DNA from: Clostridiales bacterium
GTDB lineage: Bacteria > Bacillota > Clostridia > Saccharofermentanales > DTU023
NCBI GenBank assembly: GCA_004556455.1
Contig: SFGY01000091.1
Coordinates: forward strand, 1 to 6,473
DNA length: 6,473 nt
Reading direction: 5' to 3'
Shown: positions 5,845 to 6,473 of the stretch, piece by piece
Layout: the number at the start of each line of letters is the position of its first letter
How positions within the stretch are numbered: the stretch's first letter is position 1
Made by a program: the position numbers and the translations under genes
Notes under the pieces: generated by a model
Told to the model about the DNA's origin: nothing
Seen by the model: the letters and a program-made list of their open reading frames with translations, nothing else
Databases searched by the model: none

Positions 5845-6201
5845 TCAAATTCGTATCCCAGCTGCTTTTTCGGCTGTCTTCTTCACAGAATTCAGCAAAA
5901 CCCGTCCATAGCCGTATGCCCGGTATGCTTTATCGATGTAAACGTTGGCAAGCCACGGATAAATGTCAGGCCGTGAAAACAAATCTTCCATGGTAAATTG
6001 GTACATTCCGATTAGCGTTTCATCCAGAAACAAACCATAAGTCTGAGGAAGACGCTTTCCCTGCAGGCTATGTAACATATAGGAATATACTGCTTCATAA
6101 GAATAATTCTCAGCTTTTCCCCACCAGTCATACATCCATTTCGTCATCGTGTCCAAATGATCGGCTGTAATCATTCTCCTCACGCTCAATTGCTTTTCCA
6201 T
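5845..6201 (-). pseudogene. GNAT N-acetyltransferase, C-terminally truncated
   Basis: GNAT enzymes transfer an acetyl group from acetyl-CoA; the substrate is not predictable here. From ATG 6199-6201 the protein starts MEKQLSVRRMITADHLDT. It contains WMYDWWGKAENYSYEAV, RLPQTYGLF and YPWLANVYID, then the acetyl-CoA motif RAYGYG (residues 94-99). The ATG start has AGGAGG at 6216-6221 with a rather long 14-nt spacing. A longer TTG-start version (6265-6267, 140 aa) lacks a ribosome binding site and would start only ~7 nt after the predicted transcription start. The frame ends at AAGIRI and TGA (5845-5847), about 40 residues short of relatives, which continue through a YEKFGW-type motif and RLYRL. 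An adjacent frame stays open to 5772 but does not give the family C-terminus. Probably inactive. Confidence 0.75.
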
Positions 6202-6280
6202 GTTAAACCACAGGGCCTCCTCTCTGTTTTGATGAAACAACTCTGCAACTTCCGATTTGTTGCTCAATTTTTGTATTCAA

Positions 6281-6309
6281 ATTATACCATATGAACAATT
6301 CTACCGCAA
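6281..6309 (-). promoter_or_regulatory. Sigma-A type promoter for the GNAT gene
   Basis: On the minus strand a -35 TTGCGG (6304-6309) and a perfect -10 TATAAT (6281-6286) are 17 nt apart, with an extended TGG directly before the -10. Transcription would begin near 6274, giving a leader of ~70 nt before the ATG at 6201. This is the best promoter visible in the window. Confidence 0.75.
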
Positions 6310-6325
6310 CTTTGGAATATATGAG

Positions 6326-6354
6326 AAAAGTCCGAACAGTTTTCTGCCCGGACT
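6326..6354 (-). terminator. Intrinsic terminator after tnpV
   Basis: On the minus strand AGTCCG (6349-6354) pairs with CGGACT (6329-6334), with an inner CAG/CTG stem and a 4-nt loop, followed by TTTT (6326-6329, partly within the stem). It lies 8 bp after the tnpV stop and just upstream of the GNAT promoter, so it separates the two transcripts. Confidence 0.75.
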
Positions 6355-6361
6355 TCCTCAC

Positions 6362-6473
6362 TCAATCGTAAATAAATTCGATTTTCACAATTTCCTCTGC
6401 CTGTGCCTTGCAAGCGTTCATCTGCCGTACCCATTCCATTTGGTGTCGGCTTTCAGTTTCTCGGTCACGCCGT
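6362..6473 (-). pseudogene. tnpV: Transposon-encoded protein TnpV, 3' end, frameshifted
   Basis: Only the 3' end of the gene lies in the window. Reading leftward, one frame gives GVTEKLKAD, a block that matches TnpV. A second frame then gives QMEWVRQMNACKAQAEEIV and KIEFIYD before a TGA at 6362-6364. That is the usual TnpV C-terminus (relatives read QMEWVRRMNNIRNRA and end ELIYS or similar). Joining the two blocks needs one extra base near 6440-6445, so a 1-nt deletion is likely. TnpV is a small protein of Tn4451-type elements; an excisionase-like role has been suggested, not shown here. The gene is followed by a terminator. Confidence 0.75.

Noticed and set aside
1..6473. CRISPR array, tRNA, rRNA, or a defence or biosynthetic system
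   Set aside because: No regularly spaced repeats, no tRNA-like or rRNA-like segments, and no gene outside mobile-element families except the truncated acetyltransferase were seen.

Overview
This window looks like an accessory region from a gut-type Clostridia genome (Lachnospiraceae/Oscillospiraceae-like). The evidence is the gene families present: Tn4451-type TnpV and TnpW, a MobA/MobL relaxase preceded by a DUF3847 protein, a TOPRIM/RepA-like primase-helicase, a VirD4 coupling protein and a Maff2 membrane peptide of Tn1549/CTn-type conjugative elements. Strong AGGAGG ribosome binding sites agree with a Firmicute. Nearly everything reads on the minus strand. No recombinase, resistance gene or complete conjugation machinery is present. 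The window appears to be a patchwork of decayed mobile elements.

Layout from left to right. At 62-~430 (+) lies the 5' third of an IS66-family transposase gene. It is fused at ~430-520 to a short AT-rich scar, and then to the 5' end of a truncated Maff2 gene (483-617, -). A strong intrinsic terminator (653-675) separates this from the C-terminal half of a virD4/TraG coupling protein gene (710-~1600, -), whose Walker A half is missing. Directly abutting it is the 3' end of a mobilizable-element operon. In transcription order (right to left) that operon is an oriT and structured leader (5454-5739), a DUF3847 gene (5055-5414), mobL in two frames (3681-5089), the primase-helicase gene (1894-3684) and tnpW (1639-1797). 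On the far right are a truncated GNAT acetyltransferase gene with a good promoter, and a frameshifted 3' end of tnpV followed by a terminator.

How the parts worked together: the MobL relaxase (MOBQ family, predicted catalytic Tyr25) would nick at the oriT core AAGTGCGCCCT. DUF3847 is the usual small partner encoded just before it. The primase-helicase would prime and unwind the transferred or excised circle, and a conjugative element's VirD4 would dock the relaxosome. Here mobL has lost about 30 codons with a frameshift, the helicase gene has lost its C-terminal domain through a second out-of-frame deletion, and virD4 is half a gene. The oriT is intact, so the DNA could in principle still be moved by a related relaxase supplied in trans.

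The most interesting regulatory point is a Rho-independent terminator (5447-5492, -) only 17 nt before the DUF3847 ribosome binding site. There is no room for a promoter between them. A 76-codon GTG-start leader ORF ends inside the terminator's 3' arm, so mob-operon expression may be controlled by translation-coupled attenuation. These claims come from reading the sequence and knowing the families; no database search was run.
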